Origin: an uncultured Prevotellaceae bacterium
GTDB lineage: Bacteria; Bacteroidota; Bacteroidia; Bacteroidales; Bacteroidaceae
NCBI GenBank assembly: GCA_902801375.1
Contig: CADCIB010000002.1
Coordinates: forward strand, 62,001-126,000
Reading direction: 5' to 3'
Length of the DNA stretch: 64,000 nt
The notes below the pieces were generated by a model, which saw nothing but the letters and a program-made list of their open reading frames with translations, ran no database searches and was not told where the DNA came from. A program made the position numbers and the translations under genes. This document shows positions 24,943-33,805 of the stretch, piece by piece. Numbering within the stretch: position 1 is the first letter of the stretch; each line of letters opens with the position of its first letter.

Positions 24943-27843
24943 TCACTGGGCAGTGAAGCTGACAAGAGCGCTTCCAGTTCCCTGTGCCGAACTGCCGAGA
25001 TAGACTCCGTGCCATTCGGTAGTTGCATCGGTGGGCTTGCTGGATGTCTTCACGTTGTAGCTGCTGTTTCTCACCATGCCCGTTGCAGTGAAGAGCGACA
25101 GCGAACTGTTGCAGTTGCCCTCGAAGCTGTAAGTGACGAGGTTGTTGCCGCTGGCATCGGCCAGTGTGTAATAGGATCCTGTCCTGTAGCTGACGCTCGA
25201 CGTGACGAAGGCATAGCCCTGTGTGGCCCCCGTGATGGTATTGCCGGAGCCGCCCCATCCGCCGCCACCGCCTTGGCTGGCGCCTGCCGAGATGGCGATG
25301 CCCGTACCTGTAATCCTAATGTTCGAGTTGTTGTCGCAGTCGAGGCCTTCCTCTGCACCGCCGATGGTGGAGTAGGCAAAGACCACGCCGTTGCCTATGG
25401 TGATGGCTCCTGCACTGTTGTAGTTGGAGTCCACAGCGTCGTTGCCATTGCTGTAGCATACCGTGACACCGCCGTTGAAGACAATCTTGCCTGAGGAGTT
25501 CATGCAGTCGTCGTAGCATTTCAGGTAGAGTTTACCACCTTCGATAGTGATACCGGTCTTCGACTCCAATCCTTCCGAACCGCCTTGCGAGGTGTTGATT
25601 TCGGCCTGTCCGCCGTAGACCGTCACCTGGCCCATCACCTTGATGGCTTTGGCACAGCCATAGTAGTCCTGCTTGCCGCCGCCACCCCAGCCACCGCCGG
25701 AGCTGGTGCCTACGGCGCTGCCAGTGGTCGTTACAGTCATCGTGGGGCCGTTGCCGTCGGCCGTTCCCTGCGTGTAAGCACCGTTCACCTTGATTCCCTT
25801 GCCACCTTGGCCGGTCATCTTGATGGTGATGTCGCCACCGTTCAGTGCCATATTGCCATCGGCTTTCATGCCCTTGGCGGTATAGGCGTCGTTGGTGCCT
25901 GCACTCTGATAGGTGCTGCTGCAGGTGATGTTGAGAGTTCCGCCATTGGTGGTGATATTGGTGGCTGAGATGCCTTTGCCTGCCACACCCGTGGGAGTGA
26001 TGGTCAGCGTGCCGCCGTTCATGACGAAGTCGACGGTCTTGATGCCGGTGCTGTAAGATGCGTCGTTGTTGATCACCTGCATGGAGCCGCTTGGAGTGAG
26101 CGTCACTTCGCCGCCATCGATGGTGGTGGTGCCTTTCGACTTGATACTTTTACTCATCGAGCCGCTGTTCTTTACGGTCACCGTACCTGCTGTGATGGTG
26201 ATGTCGCCGTCGGCCTTGATGCCCGAGGCGTTGTAGCTCGTGCCCGTGTCTTCGGTGGTTTCGCTGGTGCCGCCATACTGAGAAGTGACGTTCGAGAGGG
26301 TGTAGACACGTGTGCCGTTGGTGGTCTGATAGCTGTTGGTAATGCTATAGTAGACATCCTCGCCCGAGGTCGGACCGCTGAACGATGTCGACTGTATGCC
26401 CACCAAGCCTTCGCGGCGGCTGTTATAGTCGTCGCTCTTGAAGTAGTAGGTGCCTGTGTCGGCCTGTCCGAAGTCGTAGTAGTAGAAAGTGAGCGAGGAA
26501 TATCCACTGGTTTTCGTCACCGTCTGCGTGAGCTGCTGAACCAGTGTGCCGTCTTCCCGATACAGGTAGAGGTTGGTCCAAGTCTGTCCGCCGCCGTAGC
26601 CTCCAGCAGCAGGCAGGTTCACGTAGACACGATACGACTTGTCGGTCTCTTCGCTGCCAGTGCCCTGTGCTTCGGCTGTTCCTCCTTTGCCGTTTGCCTC
26701 GATGTTGATGGTTGTCGTAGCCATGCTCTCGTCGATGGTAATCGCACCATCGGCATTCAAGCCACGTCCGCCATTGGCCGTGCTGTTCACGGTCAGCTGT
26801 CCGCCCTGAATGGCAATGTCGCCCTTGGCGCGAACGCCGGCGCAGTAGTCGAGGTCGGTGCCTGAAGCATCGACGGCACCCTGCTGGGTGACGTTCAGTT
26901 CACCGCCAGTCATCAGGAAACGTCCTTCCGTCTTGATGCCTTTTGAGCCAGCACCTGTCGTGTTGATGGTCAGCGTGCCTCCCTTCAGCGATGCCTCGCC
27001 CGTGTTCTCATCCTCGTCCACGATGTTGCCATCGTCGTCGGTATCATAGCTCAGTTGAATGCCGTCGTCGCCAACACCGCTGATGCTGATAGTGCCGCCC
27101 TTCATCTCGAAATATTGGTTTACGTTGATGCCGTCGCCAATGGCCTTGGTGATGTTCAGCGTGCCAAAAGTTTTCTTCACCTCGATATACTCTTTACCCC
27201 AAAAGGCGTGGCCCGTGTTGCCCTCGATGGTGAGTGAGCCTCCACCTTTTAATTCCGTGTGGCCTTTCACCATGAGGCAGGCTTTCCAGTCGCCACCCTC
27301 ACCATCGCTGATGCTGTTGGCGGTTCCCTCAGCTAGTTCCAGACTGATGCGCTTGCCGTCGCGAATGTTGATGGCAGCGCTGTCGGGGTTGTGAAGCGTC
27401 AGTCCGTTGAGGAGGAACGAGGCTTTCAGCTTGCCATCCATCCAGAACGAGCCGTTGTCCGACGTACCCGACAGTTCGTAGGTGATTTCGTCGCCAGCAT
27501 ACTCATCGTCCTGAACGAGGGCCACGTGTGCACCTTTGACCGTTGCCTCGACAAAGGGAGCGATGTTTCCCGCAATGACCACATGGGCCGTCTCGCCGTT
27601 GTAGGTCACTTTCACGGTGTTGTTGTCGACCTTTGTGTCGTCGATAGTGATGTTGGTGATATCGTTCAGCGTGTAGGTCCTTTCGCCGATGGTCAGCGTG
27701 GTGGCATTGCCAAAGGGCATCTGCCCGGCCTCTGTAGCTGGTATGGCATAGGTCACACTACCTTGGTTGACATTCACAGTCTGTGCCTGTACCCCGATGG
27801 CTGTGGCCATAAGGGCGGCCGTCAATAGCTTCTTCATCATCAT
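24943..27843 (-). CDS. Secreted beta-helix protein, carbohydrate-binding (Cthe_2159/DUF4353-like)
   Basis: 966 aa with a signal peptide (residues 1-20, ending GVQAQ). After an N-terminal strand-rich domain to about residue 125, most of the protein is parallel beta-helix-type repeats of about 20-25 residues, each around words such as GDINVNQYFEMKGGTISI, KGIKTEGRFLMTGG and GIKADGDITITAGTVTVK. This fits the Cthe_2159/DUF4353 group, whose best-known member binds polygalacturonate with calcium. Gly-rich loops (GGGWGGGGK, GGGGWGGSG) interrupt the helix. The C-terminal part (TGMVRNSSYNVKTSSKPTD) adds a beta domain that may contribute to surface attachment. The start overlaps the preceding gene by 3-4 nt (ATGA), so translation is probably coupled. 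Confidence 0.8.
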   Translation of the reverse strand: MMMKKLLTAALMATAIGVQAQTVNVNQGSVTYAIPATEAGQMPFGNATTLTIGERTYTLNDITNITIDDTKVDNNTVKVTYNGETAHVVIAGNIAPFVEATVKGAHVALVQDDEYAGDEITYELSGTSDNGSFWMDGKLKASFLLNGLTLHNPDSAAINIRDGKRISLELAEGTANSISDGEGGDWKACLMVKGHTELKGGGSLTIEGNTGHAFWGKEYIEVKKTFGTLNITKAIGDGINVNQYFEMKGGTISISGVGDDGIQLSYDTDDDGNIVDEDENTGEASLKGGTLTINTTGAGSKGIKTEGRFLMTGGELNVTQQGAVDASGTDLDYCAGVRAKGDIAIQGGQLTVNSTANGGRGLNADGAITIDESMATTTINIEANGKGGTAEAQGTGSEETDKSYRVYVNLPAAGGYGGGQTWTNLYLYREDGTLVQQLTQTVTKTSGYSSLTFYYYDFGQADTGTYYFKSDDYNSRREGLVGIQSTSFSGPTSGEDVYYSITNSYQTTNGTRVYTLSNVTSQYGGTSETTEDTGTSYNASGIKADGDITITAGTVTVKNSGSMSKSIKSKGTTTIDGGEVTLTPSGSMQVINNDASYSTGIKTVDFVMNGGTLTITPTGVAGKGISATNITTNGGTLNITCSSTYQSAGTNDAYTAKGMKADGNMALNGGDITIKMTGQGGKGIKVNGAYTQGTADGNGPTMTVTTTGSAVGTSSGGGWGGGGKQDYYGCAKAIKVMGQVTVYGGQAEINTSQGGSEGLESKTGITIEGGKLYLKCYDDCMNSSGKIVFNGGVTVCYSNGNDAVDSNYNSAGAITIGNGVVFAYSTIGGAEEGLDCDNNSNIRITGTGIAISAGASQGGGGGWGGSGNTITGATQGYAFVTSSVSYRTGSYYTLADASGNNLVTYSFEGNCNSSLSLFTATGMVRNSSYNVKTSSKPTDATTEWHGVYLGSSAQGTGSALVSFTAQ

Positions 27844-28280
27844 TTTACCGTGATTTTAACCGTTTTCGTGTTATTCCTTACCAGATACACCCCGCGCGTC
27901 AAGACGCTTTGTGCTGCCTTGAGATTGTCGAAACGCCCATAGAAGGCGCCGTCGCTACCGTATACTTCCACTACAGTCTGTTCCATTTCGGCCAAAGCCT
28001 CACGGATGAGCGTGGGCGACTGAATCTCACCACCCTCAGCAGTATCGCTGAAATACATCATCTGCAATTCCTCTATCGGCAGTCGCTTCACCTCGCCATC
28101 GGCGGGAGTCAGCACAATCTTGCCATCGGCAAATGTGATGGTCAGTCCCATACTCTCTATCGACGAGAGCATGGCATTCTCACCAACTGGCTGCGACACC
28201 AGTATCAGGTAGTCGTAGTCGCCAGCCCATGAGCCTATGAAACTCATTGAGAGCATCATGGTTAATAATAATTTTCTCAT
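27840..28280 (-). CDS. Small secreted protein with a type IX-like C-terminal tail
   Basis: 146 aa counted from the ATG at 28280, which begins a signal peptide (MRKLLLTMMLSMSFIGSWAG). An upstream in-frame ATG at 28310 would add 10 residues that do not fit a signal peptide. The mature part has a strand-rich body (YLILVSQPVGEN, GLTITFADGKIVLTP, MMYFSDTAEG). It ends VYGSDGAFYGRFDN followed by GVYLVRNNTKTVKITVK, the pattern of a short type IX secretion C-terminal signal. The specific family is unknown to me. The stop overlaps the ATG of the large beta-helix protein, suggesting that the two work together at the cell surface. Confidence 0.65.
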   Translation of the reverse strand: MRKLLLTMMLSMSFIGSWAGDYDYLILVSQPVGENAMLSSIESMGLTITFADGKIVLTPADGEVKRLPIEELQMMYFSDTAEGGEIQSPTLIREALAEMEQTVVEVYGSDGAFYGRFDNLKAAQSVLTRGVYLVRNNTKTVKITVK

Positions 28281-28314
28281 TATTGTTCCTTTCTTTATGG
28301 GGTTTAACATGCCG

Positions 28315-28322
28315 CAAAGATA
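28315..28322 (-). promoter_or_regulatory. -7 promoter element for the small secreted protein and beta-helix gene
   Basis: Reads TATCTTTG on the minus strand, 34 nt upstream of the ATG at 28280. Confidence 0.55.
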
Positions 28323-28475
28323 GTCATTTCTGTGAAATAAGAAATAATTATATCAGCATAAAGCGCGTTTTTTTCAACAAATATGCGAGCGGTGGTTATC
28401 TGCTTTCTAGGGAGTGAAAGTGTGTGATTACGCAAAAAAATGGGCTTTACTGTTGCAAACTTGCAAATAAATTGT

Positions 28476-28483
28476 TACTTTTG
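28476..28483 (+). promoter_or_regulatory. -7 promoter element for the WecB-like gene
   Basis: TACTTTTG, 22 nt before the ATG at 28506. An in-frame ATG at 28440 lies upstream of this promoter and is therefore not used. Confidence 0.6.
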
Positions 28484-28505
28484 CACCCAATTTAAAAGGA
28501 AAATA

Positions 28506-29630
28506 ATGTCAGAACAGAAATCTAACACACTGAAAAGAATCTGTATTGTAGCTGGTGCGCGGCCGAACTTCATCAAGGTGGCACCGCTCATTCGTGCCAT
28601 CCGAAGCACGGAGAAAGCCGAGTATCAGTTGGTGTATACCGGTAGGGAAGACGATCCCACCTTGGAGGGAACGCTCTTCGACGACCTGCAGATACCACAC
28701 CCGGACGTGTTCCTGGGTGTAGACTGCCAGAGCCTGAACGAACTGACGGGCCGTGTCATGGGCGAGTTTGAGAAATATCTGCAAACGCATGCCACGGATG
28801 TCGTGATTGTAGTCGATGACCTGGCCTCTACGATGGCTGCTGCCATTGTCACGAAGAAGCAGGGCATCCGGCTGGCCCATCTTGTGGCCGGAACACGCTC
28901 GTTCGACATCACTATGCCGAAAGAGATTAACCGTCTGGTCATCGACGGCCTCTCTGACCTGCTCTTCACCGCAGGTATCAGCAGTGTGAGTAATACCAAC
29001 CGCGAGGGCACTGACCAGAGCCGCGTTTATATGGTAGGCAATGTCTTGATAGACAACCTGCGGTTTAATCGCAACCGTTGGCACCGTCCGGCGGTGATGG
29101 ACGAATTAGGCTTGCAAGAAGGCCGTTATGTGGTGTTCACGCTGAATCGGAAAGTGTTGCTTGCCGACGAGGAGAAACTGCGGCAAATGGTAGAGGTGAT
29201 CTCTATGCGAAACAGCGTTCCCATCGTCGCAGTGCTGCGCGATGAAGCCAAGAATGTGGTTTCACGCCTCGCACCCTCGCACCCTCGCACCCCCGAAGAG
29301 GCTTCCCTTGCCTTTGAAATCATTCCTCCCCAGCCCTATCTCGACTTCGGCTATCTCACCGCTCATGCCTTTGGTGTGATCACCGACAGTGGCAATGTGG
29401 CCGAAGAAGCTACGTTTAATGGTGTCCCCTGTATCACGTTGAACAGCTATACGGAGCATATAGAGACAGTGAAACAGGGCACAAACGTTTTGGTGGGAGA
29501 GAATCCGGAGCGGTTGGCCGAGGCCTTCGACGACATGCTGGCTGGCAGATGGAAACAGTCTACCGTGCCTGAGCGCTGGGACGGCCGAACGGCTGAGCGC
29601 ATCCTGCAAATACTGATTAAGGACAATTGA
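28506..29630 (+). CDS. WecB-like UDP-GlcNAc 2-epimerase homologue with altered catalytic residues
   Basis: 374 aa protein with the GT-B-type fold of non-hydrolysing UDP-N-acetylglucosamine 2-epimerases. Family blocks: IVAGARPNFIKVAPLIRAI at the start, VIVVDDLASTMAAA (the GDTTT region, Asp kept), HLVAGTRSFDITMPKEINR and DSGNVAEEATFNGVP near the end. Against E. coli WecB, the HVEAGLR glutamate is Val here and the TGHRRE histidine is Asn (FTLNRKV). Both are catalytic or near-catalytic in the known enzymes, so the activity may differ or be lost. Three copies of CTCGCACC (29268-29291) add or alter residues 255-262. Followed 19 nt later by a DUF4738 lipoprotein gene. Confidence 0.75.
   Translation: MSEQKSNTLKRICIVAGARPNFIKVAPLIRAIRSTEKAEYQLVYTGREDDPTLEGTLFDDLQIPHPDVFLGVDCQSLNELTGRVMGEFEKYLQTHATDVVIVVDDLASTMAAAIVTKKQGIRLAHLVAGTRSFDITMPKEINRLVIDGLSDLLFTAGISSVSNTNREGTDQSRVYMVGNVLIDNLRFNRNRWHRPAVMDELGLQEGRYVVFTLNRKVLLADEEKLRQMVEVISMRNSVPIVAVLRDEAKNVVSRLAPSHPRTPEEASLAFEIIPPQPYLDFGYLTAHAFGVITDSGNVAEEATFNGVPCITLNSYTEHIETVKQGTNVLVGENPERLAEAFDDMLAGRWKQSTVPERWDGRTAERILQILIKDN
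29268..29291. repeat. Three-unit octamer repeat inside the WecB-like gene
   Basis: Exact triplicate of CTCGCACC, 24 nt and thus frame-neutral. It encodes residues 255-262 (LAPSHPR region). Confidence 0.8.
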
Positions 29631-29649
29631 AAAAGACTAACGACTTCCT

Positions 29650-30210
29650 ATGAAACTGAAAAATAGCGTATGGGCATGTGTGCTCGCTGCTTGCGTGCTG
29701 ACAGCCTGCCATGAGAAAAAGCCAAGCCAAGTGATCATTGCCCCAAAACCTGTGGCCGAGAAACCGCAAGGGCCGCAGCGTATGGGGGAGACGAACCAGA
29801 AGGAGAACGTACAGTGGTTGGGAAAAAGCTATACGGTGGAGGTGAAACGTGCCTCTGCTGACAGTCTGCCCAAGGTGAAAGACGAGTCAGGAAAAGAATA
29901 CTTCGACAACCTGATACGGGTGAAGGTGACGCGCGAGGACGGTTCGGAGTTCTTCAACCGCGTCTTCTCGAAGAAGAGTTTTGCCAACTATGTGGACGAA
30001 AATGTCTTGAAGAACAGCGCTTTACTGGGCATTGTGCTGGTAGAACCGCAGGGCGACAACCTTGTGTTTGGAGCCAGTGTCGGGTCGCCCGATGCCCTGA
30101 GCGACGAGTATATCCCGTTGGTGCTCACCATCTCACGTATGGGCGATGTGGGCATCAAGAAAGACACACAACTCGACTCCACCAGTCCGGAAGAGGATGA
30201 AGGAGTCTGA
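29650..30210 (+). CDS. DUF4738-type lipoprotein
   Basis: 186 aa. The signal peptide ends in the lipobox VLTACHEK with Cys20 the expected lipid anchor. A proline/lysine-rich linker (IAPKPVAEKPQGPQ) follows, then a compact domain that includes VQWLGKSYTVEVKR, YFDNLIRVKVTREDGSEFF and SYIPLVLTI-like strands (YIPLVLTISRMGD). The pattern fits the Bacteroidales family DUF4738, whose role is unknown. It is 19 nt downstream of the WecB-like gene and probably on its transcript. Convergent with exonuclease III, with only 50 nt between the two stops. Confidence 0.7.
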   Translation: MKLKNSVWACVLAACVLTACHEKKPSQVIIAPKPVAEKPQGPQRMGETNQKENVQWLGKSYTVEVKRASADSLPKVKDESGKEYFDNLIRVKVTREDGSEFFNRVFSKKSFANYVDENVLKNSALLGIVLVEPQGDNLVFGASVGSPDALSDEYIPLVLTISRMGDVGIKKDTQLDSTSPEEDEGV

Positions 30211-30260
30211 TAGGGTGTTGGCACTGTGAAACAGCAACTGACGGAATCAGCAAATCGCTT

Positions 30261-31019
30261 TTATTCTATATTCAAGGTCAGCTCTACGGGACAATGGTCG
30301 GAACCGAAAATGTCGGTGTGGATTTTTGCGTCCTGTAGGCATTCCTTCAGGCGTTCTGACACCACGAAGTAGTCGATACGCCATCCTGCATTCTTCTCGC
30401 GAGCGCGGAAACGGTAGCTCCACCACGAGTAGATGTCAGTCTGGTCGGGGTAGAAGAAACGGAAAGTATCAATGAAACCATTCTCTAGGAGTGTGCTGAA
30501 CTTGGCGCGCTCCTCGTCGGTGAAGCCCGCATTGCGACGGTTGGTCTTCGGGTTCTTCAGGTCTATCTCTTGATGGGCCACGTTCAGGTCGCCGCAGAAG
30601 ACGACGGGTTTCTTCTGGTCAAGGTCTTTCAGATAATGGAGGAAGGCGTCTTCCCATTCCATCCTGTAGTCCAAACGGCGCAGGCCATCCTGCGAGTTGG
30701 GCGTGTAGACGGTGACAAGATAGAACGAAGGCATCTCTAATGTGATCACACGCCCTTCGTGGTCGTGCTCGTCGATTCCCATTCCGTAACTGACACTGAG
30801 AGGCTTGTGGCGTGTGAAAATAGCGGTGCCGGAATAGCCTTTCTTGTCGGCATAGTTCCAGTACGACTCATAACCTTCAAATTGCAAGTCGAGCTGTCCG
30901 GCTTGCATCTTGGTTTCTTGCAGGCAGAAGAAGTCGGCATCGAGTGTTTTGAACACGTCGCTGAATCCTTTTCCCTCACAGGCGCGCAGCCCGTTGACGT
31001 TCCAACTGATGAGTTTCAT
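30261..31019 (-). CDS. xth: Exodeoxyribonuclease III (AP endonuclease family)
   Basis: 252 aa cytoplasmic enzyme that cuts DNA at abasic sites and degrades 3' ends during base-excision repair. Motifs: [14 protein letters not shown] at the N-terminus with the metal-binding Asn, [11 protein letters not shown] with the catalytic Glu, [14 protein letters not shown] (Asp/Asn pair) and the C-terminal [11 protein letters not shown] with the catalytic Asp-His. Length is normal for the XthA/ExoA family. A terminator for the preceding minus-strand gene (ribH) lies just upstream at 31031-31066, so transcription here probably starts anew or by read-through. Confidence 0.93.
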   Translation of the reverse strand: MKLISWNVNGLRACEGKGFSDVFKTLDADFFCLQETKMQAGQLDLQFEGYESYWNYADKKGYSGTAIFTRHKPLSVSYGMGIDEHDHEGRVITLEMPSFYLVTVYTPNSQDGLRRLDYRMEWEDAFLHYLKDLDQKKPVVFCGDLNVAHQEIDLKNPKTNRRNAGFTDEERAKFSTLLENGFIDTFRFFYPDQTDIYSWWSYRFRAREKNAGWRIDYFVVSERLKECLQDAKIHTDIFGSDHCPVELTLNIE

Positions 31020-31030
31020 ATTCTTTGGAC

Positions 31031-31066
31031 ATAAAAAACGGGGCAGGTCATCAAAGACCGCCCCGT
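31031..31066 (-). terminator. Terminator after ribH
   Basis: On the minus strand the stem ACGGGGC/GCCCCGT, extended by GGTC/GACC (31038-31066), is followed by TTTTTT at 31037-31032. Confidence 0.75.
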
Positions 31067-31073
31067 TGTTGGG

Positions 31074-31550
31074 TTAGAATTTTGCCATTTTGATGGCCAC
31101 CACGGCGCATTCCTCGCCTTTGTTACCATATTTCCCACCACTTCGCTCAATGGCTTGTTGCAAATCGTTGGTGGTGAGCAACCCGTAGACTACGGGAATC
31201 TGGCTGGTGGCATTAAGTTGGGCGATGCCCTGTGTGACGCCCTGACAGATATAATCGAAATGGGGTGTTTCCCCGCGAATCACGCTGCCGAGGATGATGA
31301 CGGCATCGTAACCGTCGTTGAGTGTCATCTGATGGGCACCGTAGATGAGCTCGAAACTGCCGGGTACGCTTTTCACGTGGATGTTTTCAGGCAGTGCGCC
31401 ATGCTTCTCCAGAGTGGAAACAGCACCGTCAAGCAGTGCCCCTGTAATCTCACTGTTCCATTCCGACACCACAATGCCGAAACACATGTTACTGGCATCG
31501 GGCACCTTTTCAGTCCTGTCCTTCGACAGATGATGGAGGGCTGTAGACAT
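31074..31550 (-). CDS. ribH: 6,7-dimethyl-8-ribityllumazine synthase
   Basis: 158 aa enzyme for the penultimate step of riboflavin synthesis; members form icosahedral or pentameric shells. Motifs: [13 protein letters not shown] with the substrate-binding Trp, [30 protein letters not shown] with the catalytic His region, and [15 protein letters not shown] with [11 protein letters not shown]. It is preceded by a YfgM-like TPR gene whose stop overlaps this ATG by one base (TAATG), and it ends in the terminator at 31031-31066. The two form a simple operon. Confidence 0.94.
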   Translation of the reverse strand: MSTALHHLSKDRTEKVPDASNMCFGIVVSEWNSEITGALLDGAVSTLEKHGALPENIHVKSVPGSFELIYGAHQMTLNDGYDAVIILGSVIRGETPHFDYICQGVTQGIAQLNATSQIPVVYGLLTTNDLQQAIERSGGKYGNKGEECAVVAIKMAKF

Positions 31551-32245
31551 TATTTGACAGAGAGACGTTCGATATACTTGTCAATCTCCTGGCTGATAGA
31601 GGCGTTGACATACTTTTTCTTAATGTCCTGATAGATGGCGAGAGCCTCGTCTTTCTTGCCCTGCTTCTCCAGGATCTCTGCAGCCTGCACCAGGAAAGTG
31701 GGGGCTATCGAGTTGTTGATGCCGTCGGCAGCCTTGTCGTCGGCCATCTTGGCGGCCTTCTTCAAATTCTGAACAGCCTTGTCCAACTGGTCTACGTGAG
31801 CGTAGGCATTGCCCAGGGCTGCCACAGCTGCGGGACCAACCATCTGGTCGCTGGCAGGAGAGTACTTCTCAAGGTAGTTGATAGCCTCGTTCCATTTGCC
31901 AAGATTGGCATAGCAGAGACCAGCATAAAGCTCAGCAAGGTTGCCTGCCTTGGTACCGCTGTAGTCGGAAGCCACTTTCAAGAAACCGCCGAAACCAGCC
32001 TTGTCGCCATTGAGAGCCTTTTCGAAGTCACCACTCATGAAGAGCTCCTGACCTTTGGCCAGTACGGTGCTTGCCTCTGCCTCGTGGGGCTGCTTGTACA
32101 AGTTGTTGTAGAGAATCGTTCCGGCCACGATAGCGATGATGGCCACTACTGCGATGATGATGGCCTTCTTATATTTCATGAAGAAGGCTTCCTGCTTGTT
32201 GAGAGTCTCAACTTGCTGTTCGTTTTTTACGTTTACTTTTGCCAT
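31550..32245 (-). CDS. YfgM-like single-pass membrane protein with TPRs
   Basis: 231 aa. A cytoplasmic N-terminus of about 28 residues, one membrane segment at about 29-47 ([19 protein letters not shown]), then tetratricopeptide repeats facing the periplasm: [40 protein letters not shown] and [19 protein letters not shown]. The plan matches YfgM/ancillary SecYEG translocon subunit-type proteins, which hand over substrates to periplasmic chaperones. Pairing with ribH is common in Bacteroidales and has no obvious functional meaning. The promoter at 32287-32294 is divergent to recF. Confidence 0.75.
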   Translation of the reverse strand: MAKVNVKNEQQVETLNKQEAFFMKYKKAIIIAVVAIIAIVAGTILYNNLYKQPHEAEASTVLAKGQELFMSGDFEKALNGDKAGFGGFLKVASDYSGTKAGNLAELYAGLCYANLGKWNEAINYLEKYSPASDQMVGPAAVAALGNAYAHVDQLDKAVQNLKKAAKMADDKAADGINNSIAPTFLVQAAEILEKQGKKDEALAIYQDIKKKYVNASISQEIDKYIERLSVK

Positions 32246-32286
32246 TATTATTATGATTTTTGTTTCCTATTTCGCAAAATCGGCTG

Positions 32287-32294
32287 CAAAGTTA
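32287..32294 (-). promoter_or_regulatory. -7 promoter element for the YfgM-like-ribH unit
   Basis: Reads TAACTTTG on the minus strand, 41 nt before the ATG at 32245. It is back to back with the recF promoter. Confidence 0.6.
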
Positions 32295-32357
32295 CGGATT
32301 TTCTTTTGAATATTGAAATTTATTGCAGACTTTTTTCGTTTTTCTTGAAAAAAGGTG

Positions 32358-32365
32358 TAACTTTG
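32358..32365 (+). promoter_or_regulatory. -7 promoter element for recF
   Basis: TAACTTTG, 22 nt before the ATG at 32388. The GTG at 32367 would fall at the transcript start and is rejected. Confidence 0.6.
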
Positions 32366-32387
32366 CGTGGTAAATCACGTAAAAGTC

Positions 32388-33485
32388 ATGATTCTCGAGA
32401 GATTAAACATATTGAACTACAAGAGCATCCACGAGGCATCCCTTGCGTTGTCGCCGAAAATCAATTGCTTCATCGGCCACAACGGAGCGGGGAAAACCAA
32501 CTTGCTGGACGCCGTCTATTACCTGTCGTTCTGCCGAAGTGCCTTTACCACCATCGATTCGCAACTGGTGAACCACGATGCTGACTTTTTCGTGCTCGAA
32601 GGGTCGTACCTTTCAGACAATGGAGAAGCAGAGCAGGTGTACTGTGGGCTGAAACGTGGCACGAAAAAGCACTTTAAACGCAACAAGAAAGAATATAAAC
32701 GGCTGTCGCAGCACATTGGTCTCATCCCCTTGATCTTCGTCTCACCATCCGACACCTTCCTGATAGAGGGAGGAAGTGAGGAGCGCCGCCACTTCATGGA
32801 TGTGGCCATTGCGCAGTATGACAATACTTATATTGATGCACTGAACCGCTACAACAAGGCGCTTCAGCAGCGCAACACCTTGCTGAAGATGGAGGACGAA
32901 CCCGACATGGAACTGATGAAAATCTGGGAAGAGCAAATGGCCGTTGAGGGTGAGACCGTATTCAAAAAACGCGAAGCCTTTGTAGAGGCTCTCATCCCCG
33001 TGTTCCAGCACATCTATCAGACCATCTCTGATGACCGCGAACAGGTGTCGTTGGCCTATGTGTCGCATTGCCAGCGTGGTTCGCTGCTCGATGTCATCCA
33101 ACGCGACCGTTCCAAGGACCGCATTATGGGTTTTTCGCTTCATGGCATCCACCGCGATGATCTGGAGATGATGCAGGGCGGTTTCCCCATGAAACGTGAG
33201 GGTAGCCAGGGGCAGAATAAGTCGTATGTGATTGCGCTGAAACTTGCGCAGTTTAGTTTCCTTCGGCAGTCGGGTAGGAGAGTGATGCCATTACTCTTGC
33301 TTGACGACATCTTCGACAAACTCGATGCACAGCGTGTGGCTCGTATCGTGAACCTTGTGGCCACCGAGGACTACGGCCAGATTTTCATCACCGATACCAA
33401 CCGCGACCATCTGGACCAGCTGCTCCTCCACGCCGACTTCGACCACCGACTTTTCCATGTGGCCGACGGTGACATCACTTCTTGA
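32388..33485 (+). CDS. recF: DNA replication/repair protein RecF
   Basis: 365 aa SMC-like ATPase that loads RecA at single-strand gaps with RecO and RecR. Walker A is seen in FIGHNGAGKTNLLDAV near the N-terminus, the ABC-type signature in GSQGQNKSYVIALKLAQ and Walker B in MPLLLLDDIFDKLDAQR, followed by the His-loop region FITDTNRDHLDQLL. The central helical part lacks a long coiled coil, as in RecF and unlike SMC proteins. Gene order is not the classical dnaA-dnaN-recF; the DUF721 gene that often follows recF in Bacteroidales is found elsewhere in this window at 47884. Confidence 0.93.
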   Translation: MILERLNILNYKSIHEASLALSPKINCFIGHNGAGKTNLLDAVYYLSFCRSAFTTIDSQLVNHDADFFVLEGSYLSDNGEAEQVYCGLKRGTKKHFKRNKKEYKRLSQHIGLIPLIFVSPSDTFLIEGGSEERRHFMDVAIAQYDNTYIDALNRYNKALQQRNTLLKMEDEPDMELMKIWEEQMAVEGETVFKKREAFVEALIPVFQHIYQTISDDREQVSLAYVSHCQRGSLLDVIQRDRSKDRIMGFSLHGIHRDDLEMMQGGFPMKREGSQGQNKSYVIALKLAQFSFLRQSGRRVMPLLLLDDIFDKLDAQRVARIVNLVATEDYGQIFITDTNRDHLDQLLLHADFDHRLFHVADGDITS

Positions 33486-33586
33486 GCTTTGTTGATGCAT
33501 TCTGAGGTTGACACGAACCAAGCATAATCTGTAGGCAAATCATCTTTTGAAATCGCAATATAGTTTTCATTCATCAGTTTTTGTGT

Positions 33587-33626
33587 CTCAAACTGCCAGT
33601 TATGACATAAAAACTGGCAGTTTGAG
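33587..33626. repeat. Perfect 15-bp inverted repeat between recF and the ECF sigma gene
   Basis: 33587-33601 is the exact reverse complement of 33612-33626 around a 10-nt loop. No U-tract follows on either strand, so it is not a standard terminator. The rest of the 320-nt gap 33486-33805 is AT-rich; apart from the -7 element at 33760 I see nothing else. Confidence 0.75.
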
Positions 33627-33759
33627 CGTCATAAACAGAAATTATTCTATAGTGTAGCTTGTTATTTGCAGGGGAAAGCGACAGATGAGGATTCGTTCTC
33701 ATTTACTCGTTGGTTGTCCGTTTTTTTCCTTATTATTTGGCAGTATGAAAAAAAGTTCG

Positions 33760-33767
33760 TATATTTG
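33760..33767 (+). promoter_or_regulatory. -7 promoter element for the ECF sigma gene
   Basis: TATATTTG, 38 nt before the ATG at 33806. Confidence 0.55.
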
Positions 33768-33805
33768 CCCGGAAATTTGGTGTTATATACCTATTTCTTT
33801 ATATA

